In this document: positions 41,522 through 48,769 of the stretch, one piece after another
How the letters are laid out: each line of letters begins with the position of its first letter
Position numbering within the stretch: position 1 is the stretch's first letter
Assembly (NCBI GenBank): GCA_016722575.1
Contig: JADKIY010000002.1
Coordinates: 806,001-870,000, forward strand
DNA: 64,000 bases
Reading direction: 5' to 3'
Source of the DNA: Elusimicrobiota bacterium
GTDB lineage: Bacteria; Elusimicrobiota; Elusimicrobia; FEN-1173
Made by a program: the position numbers and the translations under genes
The notes under the pieces: model-generated
Told to the model about the DNA's origin: nothing
Seen by the model: the letters and a program-made list of their open reading frames with translations, nothing else
Databases searched by the model: none

Positions 41522-42079
41522 ATGCGAAATAAAATAATTGAGGAGTGGAGTTATACTGGCCTCGTGCTGGACGAGTTTAATCGGATTGAGACCCAAATCA
41601 AAGACATTATCATTCACTTCATTCACCCATCCCCTGAAATGATGGATTTTTCTCGAGTATTTCTGATGGATAATTCAATTATTTCATTTGCATCCAAGGT
41701 TAAAATCCTGCTCGCCATTAATGCACAGACAAATTTTGTTAGAATCCGGCCAGATGAGTTTCATGAGTTGCTTCGTATACGTAACGCTTTTGCCCACAAT
41801 CAAGTCCTTCCAAAATTTAATAAATCGGATCAATTAACTTTTCTCAAAAGCGAAGTCACTAAGAATATTCCGAAAAGGAAAAAACACCGTTTTTACTATT
41901 ACACCTTAGACACTATTCAAAACAATGGAAAAATAAAGATGTTAGAGCGCAATTCCGCATTTTTACGATTTTCTGAATTATCAGAAACTATTCAAAAGAC
42001 ATTGAAAAATATGAGTAAGATAATATTGGCTAACCAGTCACTTAAGCCGACGCCGCCACGCATCGGCGGCGCGGCTTAG
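41522..42079 (+). CDS. Cassette 16: HEPN-like helical protein
   Basis: The product has 185 residues, mostly helical. LLRIRNAFAHNQVLP carries the RNxFAH arrangement of HEPN domains (R-x4-6-H), which in active members forms a ribonuclease site. Upstream helices (IEEWSYTGLVLDEFNRIE) also fit. Nuclease or defence function is inferred only. The C-terminal LKPTPPRIGGAA is attC-encoded and nearly identical to the tail of cassette 1's protein. Confidence 0.65.
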   Translation: MRNKIIEEWSYTGLVLDEFNRIETQIKDIIIHFIHPSPEMMDFSRVFLMDNSIISFASKVKILLAINAQTNFVRIRPDEFHELLRIRNAFAHNQVLPKFNKSDQLTFLKSEVTKNIPKRKKHRFYYYTLDTIQNNGKIKMLERNSAFLRFSELSETIQKTLKNMSKIILANQSLKPTPPRIGGAA

Positions 42080-42092
42080 TTTATCGTTAGAC
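42028..42092 (+). repeat. attC of cassette 16
   Basis: GGCTAAC (42028) and GTTAGAC (42086), 65 nt. Exact complement of the unusual cassette start GTTAGCC. Confidence 0.93.
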
Positions 42093-42337
42093 GGCGCGGA
42101 TCGCGTTTCAGTGGGGGACGCCGCGGATGAATTTGAACAGAAGGATAAATCTGGCGGTTGTTGAGCACGTTGGTGGGCAGCGCCGTCTAACGGCGGAGTT
42201 GCTTCTCCAACGAAGGGTTAACCCAGCCGGCGCTCCGCGCCGTCTAACCCTTCGTTGGAGCAGACACCCCGGCACATTCGTGCCCGGGCAAGCCCCGGCA
42301 GAATCAGCCGGGGTGCTGCTCAACTCCGCCGTTAGGG
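42086..42337 (+). repeat. Cassette 17: gene-less repeated cassette, copy A
   Basis: A 252-nt unit nearly identical to 45334-45586. Only about 90 nt precede its attC and hold no convincing gene: an ATG at 42127 has no ribosome site and its frame soon enters the attC. Confidence 0.85.
42185..42337 (+). repeat. attC of cassette 17, giant nested hairpin
   Basis: GTCTAAC (42185, exact complement of the cassette start) and GTTAGGG (42331), 153 nt. The outer arms TAACGGCGGAGTTG / CAACTCCGCCGTTA enclose two further hairpins: TCCAACGAAGGGTTA / TAACCCTTCGTTGGA and CACCCCGGC / GCCGGGGTG. Confidence 0.85.
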
Positions 42338-42343
42338 GCTACC

Positions 42344-42707
42344 ATGAAACATAACCTTCATATTTTTATCGTAATTGTTGGCGTATTTTTGTTGGGATGT
42401 CATCAACCAGCCGTAAGTACGAAATTCCATCAACGTTACACCAGGGCAAACCAAAGAAGAGGTCGTTTCCATTATGGGAACTCCTAAAGATCGACAATTC
42501 CAAGGAAAAAGCGAGGCATGGCAATACTGTGCTACTGATTACAGTGGGTTTGGAGCAGATCAATATATTGTGGTCTGGTTTTACGAAGGCAAAGTATTTG
42601 GAATGACCTCCTATAAGAACCATATGGTGGGAAATTGTGAAAGCTTTTTTAGAACCATCAAGTGGGAAGATGCTCCTGATCGATCAATTGAATTCCGCAA
42701 CCGTTAA
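42344..42707 (+). pseudogene. Cassette 18: SmpA/BamE-like lipoprotein, frameshifted
   Basis: The ATG at 42344 opens a lipoprotein signal (IVIVGVFLLGCHQP). After VSTK the frame becomes nonsense, while the +1 frame carries SINVTPGQTKEEVVSIMGTP and AWQYCATDYSGFGADQY to TAA at 42705. One surplus base near 42422-42433 explains it. TPGQTKEEVVSIMGTP is the usual SmpA/OmlA opening. Confidence 0.7.
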
Positions 42708-42713
42708 TTGCTT

Positions 42714-43007
42714 ATGAAAAAGGTCTCCCTAAGTTATGCATTAAGTTTTTTTTACGTTGGCCTCAACTTTGGGCTTGCTTGGCTTGTTTCTACCCTGATC
42801 AAACCACCTTCTGTTCAGCTTTTTCCCCTGATTGGCATCATTGTTTTAGGGGCCGCTGGCCTGGATAAGATTGGTCGTTCCCCGCAAACCTGGGATGGTA
42901 ATACCCCTCCTGAAAAATTTGACCGCTGCCTTTTTTACTGTCTCTCTCATTTTGGTCTATTCCTCACATTCTTTGGTTGGATTAGCGAGTTTGGAAATCG
43001 CCCCTAA
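42714..43007 (+). CDS. Cassette 18: second gene, small membrane protein
   Basis: The product has 97 residues from ATG 42714, 6 nt after the lipoprotein stop. Three membrane segments (LSYALSFFYVGLNFGLAWLV, FPLIGIIVLGAAGLD, CLSHFGLFLTFFGWI). Two genes in one cassette is unusual; matching cassette ends (GTTAGGG and CCCTAAC) show no attC was lost between them by fusion. Function unknown. Confidence 0.72.
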   Translation: MKKVSLSYALSFFYVGLNFGLAWLVSTLIKPPSVQLFPLIGIIVLGAAGLDKIGRSPQTWDGNTPPEKFDRCLFYCLSHFGLFLTFFGWISEFGNRP

Positions 43008-43065
43008 CCAGTCGCTCCAGCCGACGGCGGCCACGGGCCGCCGCGGCTGAGCTTAATCGTTAGGC
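43002..43065 (+). repeat. attC of cassette 18
   Basis: CCCTAAC (43002) and GTTAGGC (43059), 64 nt. Exact complement of the rare cassette start GTTAGGG. Confidence 0.93.
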
Positions 43066-43080
43066 CGAGGACTATCCCCC

Positions 43081-43551
43081 ATGAATACCAAACTCACTTT
43101 GTATTTGGTTCTGGCAATTCCCATAGTGGCTTTTGCCCGTGCTCGAGAAAATGTAAAAGTTGAATGGGAAGTATATGAAGATGGACTACTTAATTTTTCT
43201 GTTCGTCAACCGGCGTCGTGGGACCGTGAAATCCATGGGGGTTCAATGATTATTAGACCGAAGAATTCCTCAAAAGGTGTCCGGATAGACGGTCAGTATT
43301 ATTGGAAGGATCTCCCCAATAATGGAAAAGAATGCAAAAAGGTTCAATTGCCATCAGTCGAAGCCTACGAATGCCCGGGTCCCGATGGATATTCACAGCA
43401 CGTTCTCTATATCGACCAACCTTGGGGATTAATTATTGACGACCAAATTAAATCAAAAGTTTCCAAGGAAATTGTCAATAGTTTTCGATTGCAAAAGTTG
43501 GATTCAGCCCAACCAGGCGCTACACCGGACGCCAACAGCGGGCGCCGGTGA
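43081..43551 (+). CDS. Cassette 19: secreted protein
   Basis: The product has 156 residues. A signal peptide (LTLYLVLAIPIVAFARA) precedes a beta-rich domain (LLNFSVRQPASWDREIHGGS, IIRPKNSSKGVRIDG) of the kind seen in PsbP/lipoprotein-like domains, and a Cys pair (KECKK, YECPG). No confident family. C-terminal 16 residues fall in the attC. Confidence 0.7.
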   Translation: MNTKLTLYLVLAIPIVAFARARENVKVEWEVYEDGLLNFSVRQPASWDREIHGGSMIIRPKNSSKGVRIDGQYYWKDLPNNGKECKKVQLPSVEAYECPGPDGYSQHVLYIDQPWGLIIDDQIKSKVSKEIVNSFRLQKLDSAQPGATPDANSGRR

Positions 43552-43567
43552 GCTTCATTCGTTGGGC
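43507..43567 (+). repeat. attC of cassette 19
   Basis: GCCCAAC (43507) and GTTGGGC (43561), 61 nt. One mismatch to the complement of the cassette start (GTTAGGC). Confidence 0.9.
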
Positions 43568-43579
43568 ATAGGAGAACAC

Positions 43580-43795
43580 ATGAAGGACGAGTTACAAAAT
43601 CTCATGGCGGAGTTTTCTGATGGTAGTGGCTTCGGTGACCCGGAAGCGCGGCGAAACGCCGAGCTCCGCTTACAAGTAAAGTTGGCTCAACAACAGAGCA
43701 AAACTGCCGACAGATTAAATTTTTTAACCTATCTGCTCGTTCTTGTCGGTCTGCTTAACGTGGCAATCTTAGCGTTTCAGGTATGGGGCCAATAG
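43580..43795 (+). CDS. Cassette 20: small tail-anchored membrane protein
   Basis: The product has 71 residues; GGAGAA precedes the ATG at 43580. An acidic start and a charged helix (RRNAELRLQVKLAQQQSKTA) lead to one C-terminal membrane helix (FLTYLLVLVGLLNVAILAF). The plan resembles the repaired cassette 6 product. Function unknown. Confidence 0.72.
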   Translation: MKDELQNLMAEFSDGSGFGDPEARRNAELRLQVKLAQQQSKTADRLNFLTYLLVLVGLLNVAILAFQVWGQ

Positions 43796-43799
43796 TTAT

Positions 43800-43863
43800 G
43801 CCCAACAAGTCGCTCCAGCGGACGGCGCACACGGCGCGCCGCCGCTGAGCTCAGTCGTTATCC
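43800..43863 (+). repeat. attC of cassette 20
   Basis: GCCCAAC (43800) and GTTATCC (43857), 64 nt. Complements the cassette start. Confidence 0.92.
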
Positions 43864-43893
43864 GGAACTTACTTAGAAGGTCACGAATAATTC

Positions 43894-44484
43894 ATGGGAA
43901 CAAAGCGGATCAAAGCGCAAGATCTTAGCGAGGCCGCCATTGTTGAGCGGTCAAGATCGTTAGGCAACAGCTGGATGTTTGCAGTTGGATTAGAACACGC
44001 CAGGATCACTAAGCCACGACCGCAAGACAAGGCGTTCCATCCATTCGATACAGATTCATTTAACGAGGCTGATGTTCATTTTCTGGCCATAGCATTGCGA
44101 CGGCTTCGCACGGTCGCTTCCACGCTCGAGCATGTACCGCCAGTATGGGATTCTATTCGAAATGCGATTCAAATATTCGATGAGAAACTCCCCTGGATAA
44201 AACACGTTAGAGACGTTTTTGAACATCTAGTAGACTATGCGGTCGATTCTAATCTTCGGCGAACTAAAACTTCTCGGCGAGAGTTGCAGGTTTGGGCAAG
44301 TTCTGAGACAGGTATGCAGTGGATGGGATACGATATTGATTGGAAAGTAGGGCTCTTGGCAGCTAATGATTTATTTAATGCCATCAAGGCGGCCTACGAC
44401 TCTTTCTTCAAGCGCAATGTCCCGGATAACGAGGCGTTCCAGCGGACGTTGTCCACGCACAAACCGCGTGGCCAACGCCGCTGA
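43894..44484 (+). CDS. Cassette 21: soluble protein of unknown function
   Basis: The product has 196 residues, helical. FNEADVHFLAIALRRLRTVA and VRDVFEHLVDYAVD show repeated helices; RDVFEHLVDY resembles the R...H helix of HEPN-like proteins (compare cassettes 5 and 16), but this is weak. The last 20 residues (TLSTHKPRGQRR) come from the attC. Confidence 0.65.
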   Translation: MGTKRIKAQDLSEAAIVERSRSLGNSWMFAVGLEHARITKPRPQDKAFHPFDTDSFNEADVHFLAIALRRLRTVASTLEHVPPVWDSIRNAIQIFDEKLPWIKHVRDVFEHLVDYAVDSNLRRTKTSRRELQVWASSETGMQWMGYDIDWKVGLLAANDLFNAIKAAYDSFFKRNVPDNEAFQRTLSTHKPRGQRR

Positions 44485-44499
44485 ATTCGTTCGTTGGGC
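44424..44499 (+). repeat. attC of cassette 21
   Basis: GGATAAC (44424) and GTTGGGC (44493), 76 nt. Exact complement of the rare cassette start GTTATCC. Confidence 0.93.
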
Positions 44500-44503
44500 A
44501 CAG

Positions 44504-44740
44504 ATGAAAGGTTTAGCCGAAATCGCACTATTTGTTTTTGAGTGGTTCATTGTTCCCTTCCTACTCTACATGGTAGTTCAGGGAACCGGTTACATTTTGG
44601 GAAATTTTGTATTTTTTCGTGGACGCAAATTAGAGTTTTGGAGCTTCCGATTAACTGTTATTGGGGCGATAGCCGTTGGTTTGATCGCTCTAGCGTTTAT
44701 AGCTTGGATGCTTGACGGCATTGCTAAAGCGGGTGTTTGA
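44504..44740 (+). CDS. Cassette 22: small two-helix membrane protein
   Basis: The product has 78 residues from ATG 44504, only 5 nt after the cassette boundary, so it has no ribosome site of its own except what the previous attC supplies. Two membrane segments (FEWFIVPFLLYMVVQGTGYI and LTVIGAIAVGLIALAFIAWM) with a basic loop FFRGRKLEFW. Function unknown. Confidence 0.7.
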   Translation: MKGLAEIALFVFEWFIVPFLLYMVVQGTGYILGNFVFFRGRKLEFWSFRLTVIGAIAVGLIALAFIAWMLDGIAKAGV

Positions 44741-44751
44741 GAAAATAGCAT

Positions 44752-44833
44752 GCCCAACCAGTCGCTCAACCGGACGTTACCCTGCCGGCCTTCGGCCCAA
44801 ACCGGGTAACGCCGGTTAGCTGCTATGTTGGGC
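44752..44833 (+). repeat. attC of cassette 22
   Basis: GCCCAAC (44752) and GTTGGGC (44827), 82 nt, arms CAACCGGACGTTACCC / GGGTAACGCCGGTT. Complements the cassette start. Confidence 0.92.
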
Positions 44834-44863
44834 GTTTAATACGGGAGGTTTGGCTCAAATATC

Positions 44864-45325
44864 ATGAGTACCCTTAACATCATACTTGGCCTGCTTGGTG
44901 TTGTCGGAATTGGTGGAATCATTACTACCATGATGGCCAAGCAAAAAGAACTTGATTTTAAGGTCTTAGAAAATAAAGAAAAGCGATATAAATCATGCCT
45001 CCTCTATATGGACGTATACTTTGAACCAAAAAACATTAAGTACCTCTCTAGCAGGCAGCCCGATATCGACACATCAAATGATGTGATCAAATATCTTCAA
45101 GCCGAGTACCACGAAATGATTCTTTACGCGTCCAAAGAGGTCATTCTTAATCTCAAAACATTTATTGAGTCGCCCAATCGAGAACAATTTCTTGCAACGG
45201 TTTTGGCTATGAGAAAAGATTTGTGGTCTAAGAAGGTGGACTTGTGGTCGATAGAAATCAGTCTTTCCGAAAAAATCGCCCAACAAGGCGGTGCAGTGGA
45301 CGCGGCCACGAGGCCGCGCCACTGA
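44864..45325 (+). CDS. Cassette 23: membrane-anchored helical protein
   Basis: The product has 153 residues. One N-terminal membrane helix (IILGLLGVVGIGGIITTMM) anchors a cytoplasmic helical domain rich in Lys and Glu (KELDFKVLENKEKRYKSCLL). GGAGG lies 15 nt before the ATG, a long spacing. The C-terminal end lies in the attC. Not recognised. Confidence 0.7.
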   Translation: MSTLNIILGLLGVVGIGGIITTMMAKQKELDFKVLENKEKRYKSCLLYMDVYFEPKNIKYLSSRQPDIDTSNDVIKYLQAEYHEMILYASKEVILNLKTFIESPNREQFLATVLAMRKDLWSKKVDLWSIEISLSEKIAQQGGAVDAATRPRH

Positions 45326-45340
45326 CCTTGGGCGTTGGAC
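45278..45340 (+). repeat. attC of cassette 23
   Basis: GCCCAAC (45278) and GTTGGAC (45334), 63 nt. Complements the cassette start. Confidence 0.92.
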
Positions 45341-45586
45341 GGCGCGGATCGCGTTTCAGTGGGGGACGCCGCGGATGAATTTGAACAGAAGGATAAATCT
45401 GGCGGTTGTTGAGCACGTTGGTGGGCAGCGCCGTCTAACGGCAGGAATTGCTTCTCCAACGAAGGGTTAACCCAGCCGGCGCTCCGCGCCGTCTAACCCT
45501 TCGTTGGAGCAGACACCCCGGCACATTCGTGCCGGGGCAAGCCCCGGCAGAATCAGCCGGGGTGCTGCTCAACTCCGCCGTTCGCC
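45334..45586 (+). repeat. Cassette 24: gene-less repeated cassette, copy B
   Basis: Nearly identical to cassette 17 (42086-42337) with a few differences: GTTGGAC for GTTAGAC at the start, a change in the left outer arm, and GTTCGCC at the right end. No gene is seen. Its attC is 45433-45586 (GTCTAAC to GTTCGCC). Confidence 0.85.
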
Positions 45587-45602
45587 AAGAGGAAACGATG
45601 GT

Positions 45603-46316
45603 ATGACAAAATTGCGACCACTTTTGATGATCATTTTGCTGAATGCTTTTTCCCCAGTTCGTGTCTTTGCCGCCGACCTCAATGGCCTGTATGTCACTTG
45701 TCCCACAGAAAGAAACAAGGAATACAGTGTTTTTATTTATGATTCAAATAGCGAAAGGCGCCGCGACTTGATTTCCCATTGTCAATCGAACCTGCCAATT
45801 TGGGCGCTCGGAAGCACTGAGCCACTCGCGTGTGACCAAGCTACCGAGGTCGTAGATGGAGGAGTCAAACTTTGGCTCACACCGAACTTTGAAAAAGAAT
45901 TGGCACTGCTTTCATTGAAACCATTCCCTAAGCAATCCTGGAGTAAACGGGAAGCCACAGATAAAGAGATTCAAATTATCCAACGGCTATCTAAACTCGC
46001 TTCGGTTTCCGGTTCAGATGTTAGCGTAGTTCAGGCCGATGGCCGGTTGTTCGCCTCCTTCCCATCAAAACAGATCCAGCGCGATGACGATGACGATGGT
46101 GCTGGGAGCGAATTGCTTTACGCGGTTGCCCAGATATCGGGCACCGAACCATTGTTGGTATATGAAACCGTTGGACCACCTGATTTCATCGATGATATCG
46201 ATGGAGACGGAATTCCCGAAATCGCCCATAGACCTTATTGTGACGGATACTGCGTTTATTTCACGGCCTTTTTTCCTAAAAAGCGCATTCTGGCATCCGC
46301 GAATCAACATGATTAG
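45603..46316 (+). CDS. Cassette 25: secreted protein with calcium-loop motif
   Basis: The product has 237 residues; the ATG at 45603 starts a clean signal peptide (LLMIILLNAFSPVRVFAAD). Near the C-terminus QRDDDDDGAGSELLYA and FIDDIDGDGIPEI resemble the Asp-rich calcium loops of FG-GAP/VCBS-type repeats. Four Cys late in the protein may form disulfides. Likely periplasmic or secreted; function unknown. Confidence 0.75.
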   Translation: MTKLRPLLMIILLNAFSPVRVFAADLNGLYVTCPTERNKEYSVFIYDSNSERRRDLISHCQSNLPIWALGSTEPLACDQATEVVDGGVKLWLTPNFEKELALLSLKPFPKQSWSKREATDKEIQIIQRLSKLASVSGSDVSVVQADGRLFASFPSKQIQRDDDDDGAGSELLYAVAQISGTEPLLVYETVGPPDFIDDIDGDGIPEIAHRPYCDGYCVYFTAFFPKKRILASANQHD

Positions 46317-46334
46317 CGAAGTCTCCAAATCGCC

Positions 46335-46394
46335 GGCGAACAAAATGCTCCAGCCGAGCCGGCTACGCCGGCCGGCTGAGCTCTAACGTTAGGC
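46335..46394 (+). repeat. attC of cassette 25
   Basis: GGCGAAC (46335) and GTTAGGC (46388), 60 nt, arms CCAGCCGAGCCGGC / GCCGGCCGGCTG. Exact complement of the odd cassette start GTTCGCC, confirming that boundary. Confidence 0.92.
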
Positions 46395-46417
46395 TGCTTG
46401 AATTTTAGGGGGCAGTA

Positions 46418-46594
46418 ATGGAAATGGGGTTCGCCGTTGGATGGGGAACGTTAGCGCTTATCAATGCAGGGCTCGCTCAAGGTAAAGGCCGTAGTGGTCT
46501 CGTATGGTTCCTCGCATCGCTAATTTTTGGCCCTGTGGCGACATTTTTAATTGTCATTCTTAGCACTGTGTATCAGGACGAAGAGGATGAATAG
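46418..46594 (+). CDS. Cassette 26: 58-residue membrane protein
   Basis: A short frame from ATG 46418 (AGGGGG 5 nt upstream) to TAG 46592. It opens MEMGFAVGWGTLALINAGLA and has one strong membrane helix (GLVWFLASLIFGPVATFLIV) before an acidic end QDEEDE. The pattern (GxGAxxxWFxxxxxfGPxAt) recalls small two-helix membrane proteins near operon ends. About 50 nt between the stop and attC are unassigned. Confidence 0.7.
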   Translation: MEMGFAVGWGTLALINAGLAQGKGRSGLVWFLASLIFGPVATFLIVILSTVYQDEEDE

Positions 46595-46641
46595 GAAATT
46601 GTGAAAATCACACTATACCTTACGCGAGTAAATGATCAGCC

Positions 46642-46705
46642 GCCTAACAAATCATTCCAGCGGACGTTGCCCTCCGGGCAACGCCGCTGAATTTTGTCGT
46701 TGGGC
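46642..46705 (+). repeat. attC of cassette 26
   Basis: GCCTAAC (46642) and GTTGGGC (46699), 64 nt, arms CAGCGGACGTTGCCC / GGGCAACGCCGCTG. Exact complement of the cassette start. Confidence 0.94.
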
Positions 46706-47204
46706 ACAGATCATGAAGGAGCTTCTATGGTGTGGCAATTTCTTCAAACCAATTGGGAAGGGTTCATCGCTTTGCTCGCGCTTCTTTTGGCGGTTTATGA
46801 AGGAAAGGCGAATAGGGACCACAATCGCCTCAGCGTAGCTCCTCACTTGGACACAGAAACAATTGCCGACTCTGAAAACGCATCAATTTCTTTAAAAATT
46901 CAAAATAACGGCTTAGGTCCAGCAAAAGTTTCAGGATGGACTATCTGTCTCGATGGAAAAGAATGCCCGGGCAACAATTGTAATCAACAATTTGAGTGGG
47001 CTTGCGCTAAATTGCTTGCCCCATATTCAACGAAGAGGGTCTCTATTTTGATTCCAGCCTCTGGTTCTTATATTCCTGCTGGCTCAGAAGTCTGCATTTT
47101 GGAATGGGCGTTTGATTCGCCAACCAAACCTTCATATGACGAAATGCATTCATTGATGAATAGGGTCGATTTTATCCTGAAGTATGGATCTTTGTAATGC
47201 TCCC

Positions 47205-48040
47205 CATTAGTCAAGGGGTTCCTAAGAGAGTGCCGGGGCTGGTTGGTTGATGGCAAGGGCCTCAAACTCGGCCGGTGTTCGGTGGCCGAGGGTCAAGTGC
47301 CGGTGCCGCTGGTTGTAATCGATTTCGATCCAGTTCTGTAGTTCTTTGACAAAGACAAACGGGCTGTCCCACTCGCGGAGCCAAACGAGCTCTTCTTTCA
47401 GGGTCCGATTGACCCGCTCGGTGTCAGCGTTGCCCTTGGGGTTGTTGTAGCTGGTGAACGCCTAGGTAATCCCCAAGGCGTTGCAGGCCTTCTGGAAACC
47501 CAGGACGTGGGCTGGCAGCCATTGTCGCTCATGAGCTTGACGTCCTGACCGCGACTCCATTGGGGAACCGCCGATTGACCGCCATGTTTAGCGCCATCAA
47601 CCAGTGCTGGGTTTTGGCCTGGGGTCCGGCGTAATAACCCACGATCGTCTTGGTATACCAGTCCAACACCAAGACGACGTAGATCCAGCCGTAGGATTGG
47701 ATCAGGACCTTGGTCATATCGATGCCCCACCATTCGTTGGGGCGGACGGCGACAGGCTTGCTCTCGACGACGTCCTCTTGGCTTTAAGGCGCAGGTTGGG
47801 CTTCACCAAGAGGTCATGGCGACGCATCAAACGCAGGACGCGCTTTTGTTGATGTTCATGTGCTCATCGTATTTGAGCCGGGCCCAGATCCGCCGGTATC
47901 CCCAGAAGGGGTGATCCGATTTCAGGTTCTTGATCTTTTTAACGATGTCCTGGTTGCGCTGGGTGACGGAACAGGACGGCCGCCTCAAAGCCCGAGCTCC
48001 TTGAGCTCGATTTCTGTTTTTAACTCCATCGTGAGCTCCC
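47205..48040 (-). pseudogene. IS copy 2 orfB (DDE transposase), frameshifted
   Basis: Recognisable stretches include RNQDIVKKIKNLKSDHPFWG, YRRIWARLKYDE, GWIYVVLVLDWYTKTIVGYY and KLMSDNGCQPTSW, in more than one frame. The DDE core is broken, so transposition would need help in trans. Confidence 0.8.
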
Positions 48041-48043
48041 CGA

Positions 48044-48265
48044 TCAGTGCTTGAGCCGGGCGTTCTCCTCCTGGAGTCGAAACTGTTTCTTGTCGGGGTG
48101 TTTGTCAAAGATGCGGTCGGTATTGGCCAAAAAGTGGTCACGCCACTGGTAATACTGGGCCTGGCTGATTTGGTGTTCGCTACACAGGTCCGCGATGGCT
48201 TTACCGCGTAGTCCTTGGAGGACGATCATGGCTTTCTTTTTCGGTTCCCATTCTCTTCGTTTCAT
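48044..48265 (-). CDS. IS copy 2 orfA (transposase helix-turn-helix subunit)
   Basis: The product has 73 residues: MKRREWEPKKKAMIVLQGL and AIADLCSEHQISQAQYYQW form the IS3/IS911-type helix-turn-helix; FRLQEENARLKH is the start of the leucine zipper. It stops about 25 residues early for the family, at a TGA that a single missing base would explain. Alone it could bind the IS ends but not transpose. Confidence 0.75.
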   Translation of the reverse strand: MKRREWEPKKKAMIVLQGLRGKAIADLCSEHQISQAQYYQWRDHFLANTDRIFDKHPDKKQFRLQEENARLKH

Positions 48266-48411
48266 GGCTGAGTCTCCTCGGTTCGGGTCTCAGCCCCATT
48301 TTACTCTCTTAGCAGGACCCCGGCCTTAATGGGGAGCAGCATATCTTTATATGAAGAAGAGCTGGACTCCATCGATACCAAGAAGGATCGAAAGGATGCC
48401 GGGCATATCTA

Positions 48412-48479
48412 GCCCAACAAGTCATTCCAGCGGACGTTGGCCACGAAACGGCCAACGCCGCTGAATTCTTTCGTTGGGC
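48412..48479 (+). repeat. attC of cassette 27
   Basis: GCCCAAC (48412) and GTTGGGC (48473), 68 nt. Complements the cassette start at 46699, across the IS. Confidence 0.93.
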
Positions 48480-48481
48480 CT

Positions 48482-48769
48482 ATGAGAAAACAAGCACATG
48501 TTGATGGCAGTGATTGCATTGCCGGGACCCGTCAAGTGCCCCGTGGGTTTTCGCCATGCTGCAAAGGATTCGATGCTGCCACCAAGAATTGCGAATTCGA
48601 CATCCGGTTCGAATGGTGGTCAAAGTCAAAAATCTGGGTGGTCCGGGTGCCGGATGGTGGCTCTAGCGGTATTCGCATGAATTTCTGTCCCTATTGCGGC
48701 AAAGCACTGGGGCCCAACCCTTCTCTGCCGCCGACGCGGCCACGGGTCGGTCGTGCGGCGGAGCATTGA
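48482..48769 (+). CDS. Cassette 28: small Cys-rich zinc-ribbon protein
   Basis: The product has 95 residues from ATG 48482, 3 nt after the cassette boundary. SPCCKGFDAATKNCEFDIRF and MNFCPYCGKALG supply five or more Cys; the FCPYCG knuckle is typical of small zinc ribbons in phage and cassette proteins. The last 20 residues are attC-encoded. Function unknown. Confidence 0.72.
   Translation: MRKQAHVDGSDCIAGTRQVPRGFSPCCKGFDAATKNCEFDIRFEWWSKSKIWVVRVPDGGSSGIRMNFCPYCGKALGPNPSLPPTRPRVGRAAEH

Larger units (their letters stand above)
47193..48342 (-). mobile_element. IS3-family insertion sequence, copy 2
   Basis: The 1150-bp element is the reverse-oriented sister of copy 1, with the same ends and 5-bp direct repeats ATCTT (47188-47192 and 48343-48347). 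It is 23 bp longer because copy 1 has lost bases. orfA is intact for 73 codons; orfB is still frame-broken. Confidence 0.9.
46727..48412 (+). pseudogene. Cassette 27: membrane-anchored protein interrupted by an IS
   Basis: The left part (46727-47192) ends FILKYGS and the right part (48348-48412) continues LYEEELDSIDTKKDRKDAGH. Excising the IS and one ATCTT duplication restores 176 residues in frame. One N-terminal membrane helix (GFIALLALLLAVYEG) precedes a beta-sandwich-like domain (ISLKIQNNGLGPAKVSGWTI). As it stands translation stops 5 nt into the IS, so only the last 22 residues are replaced. Confidence 0.87.

Noticed and set aside
42127..42354. 75-codon frame inside cassette 17.
   Set aside because: No ribosome site; most of it lies in the attC hairpins, and the second copy at 45334 does not keep the frame.
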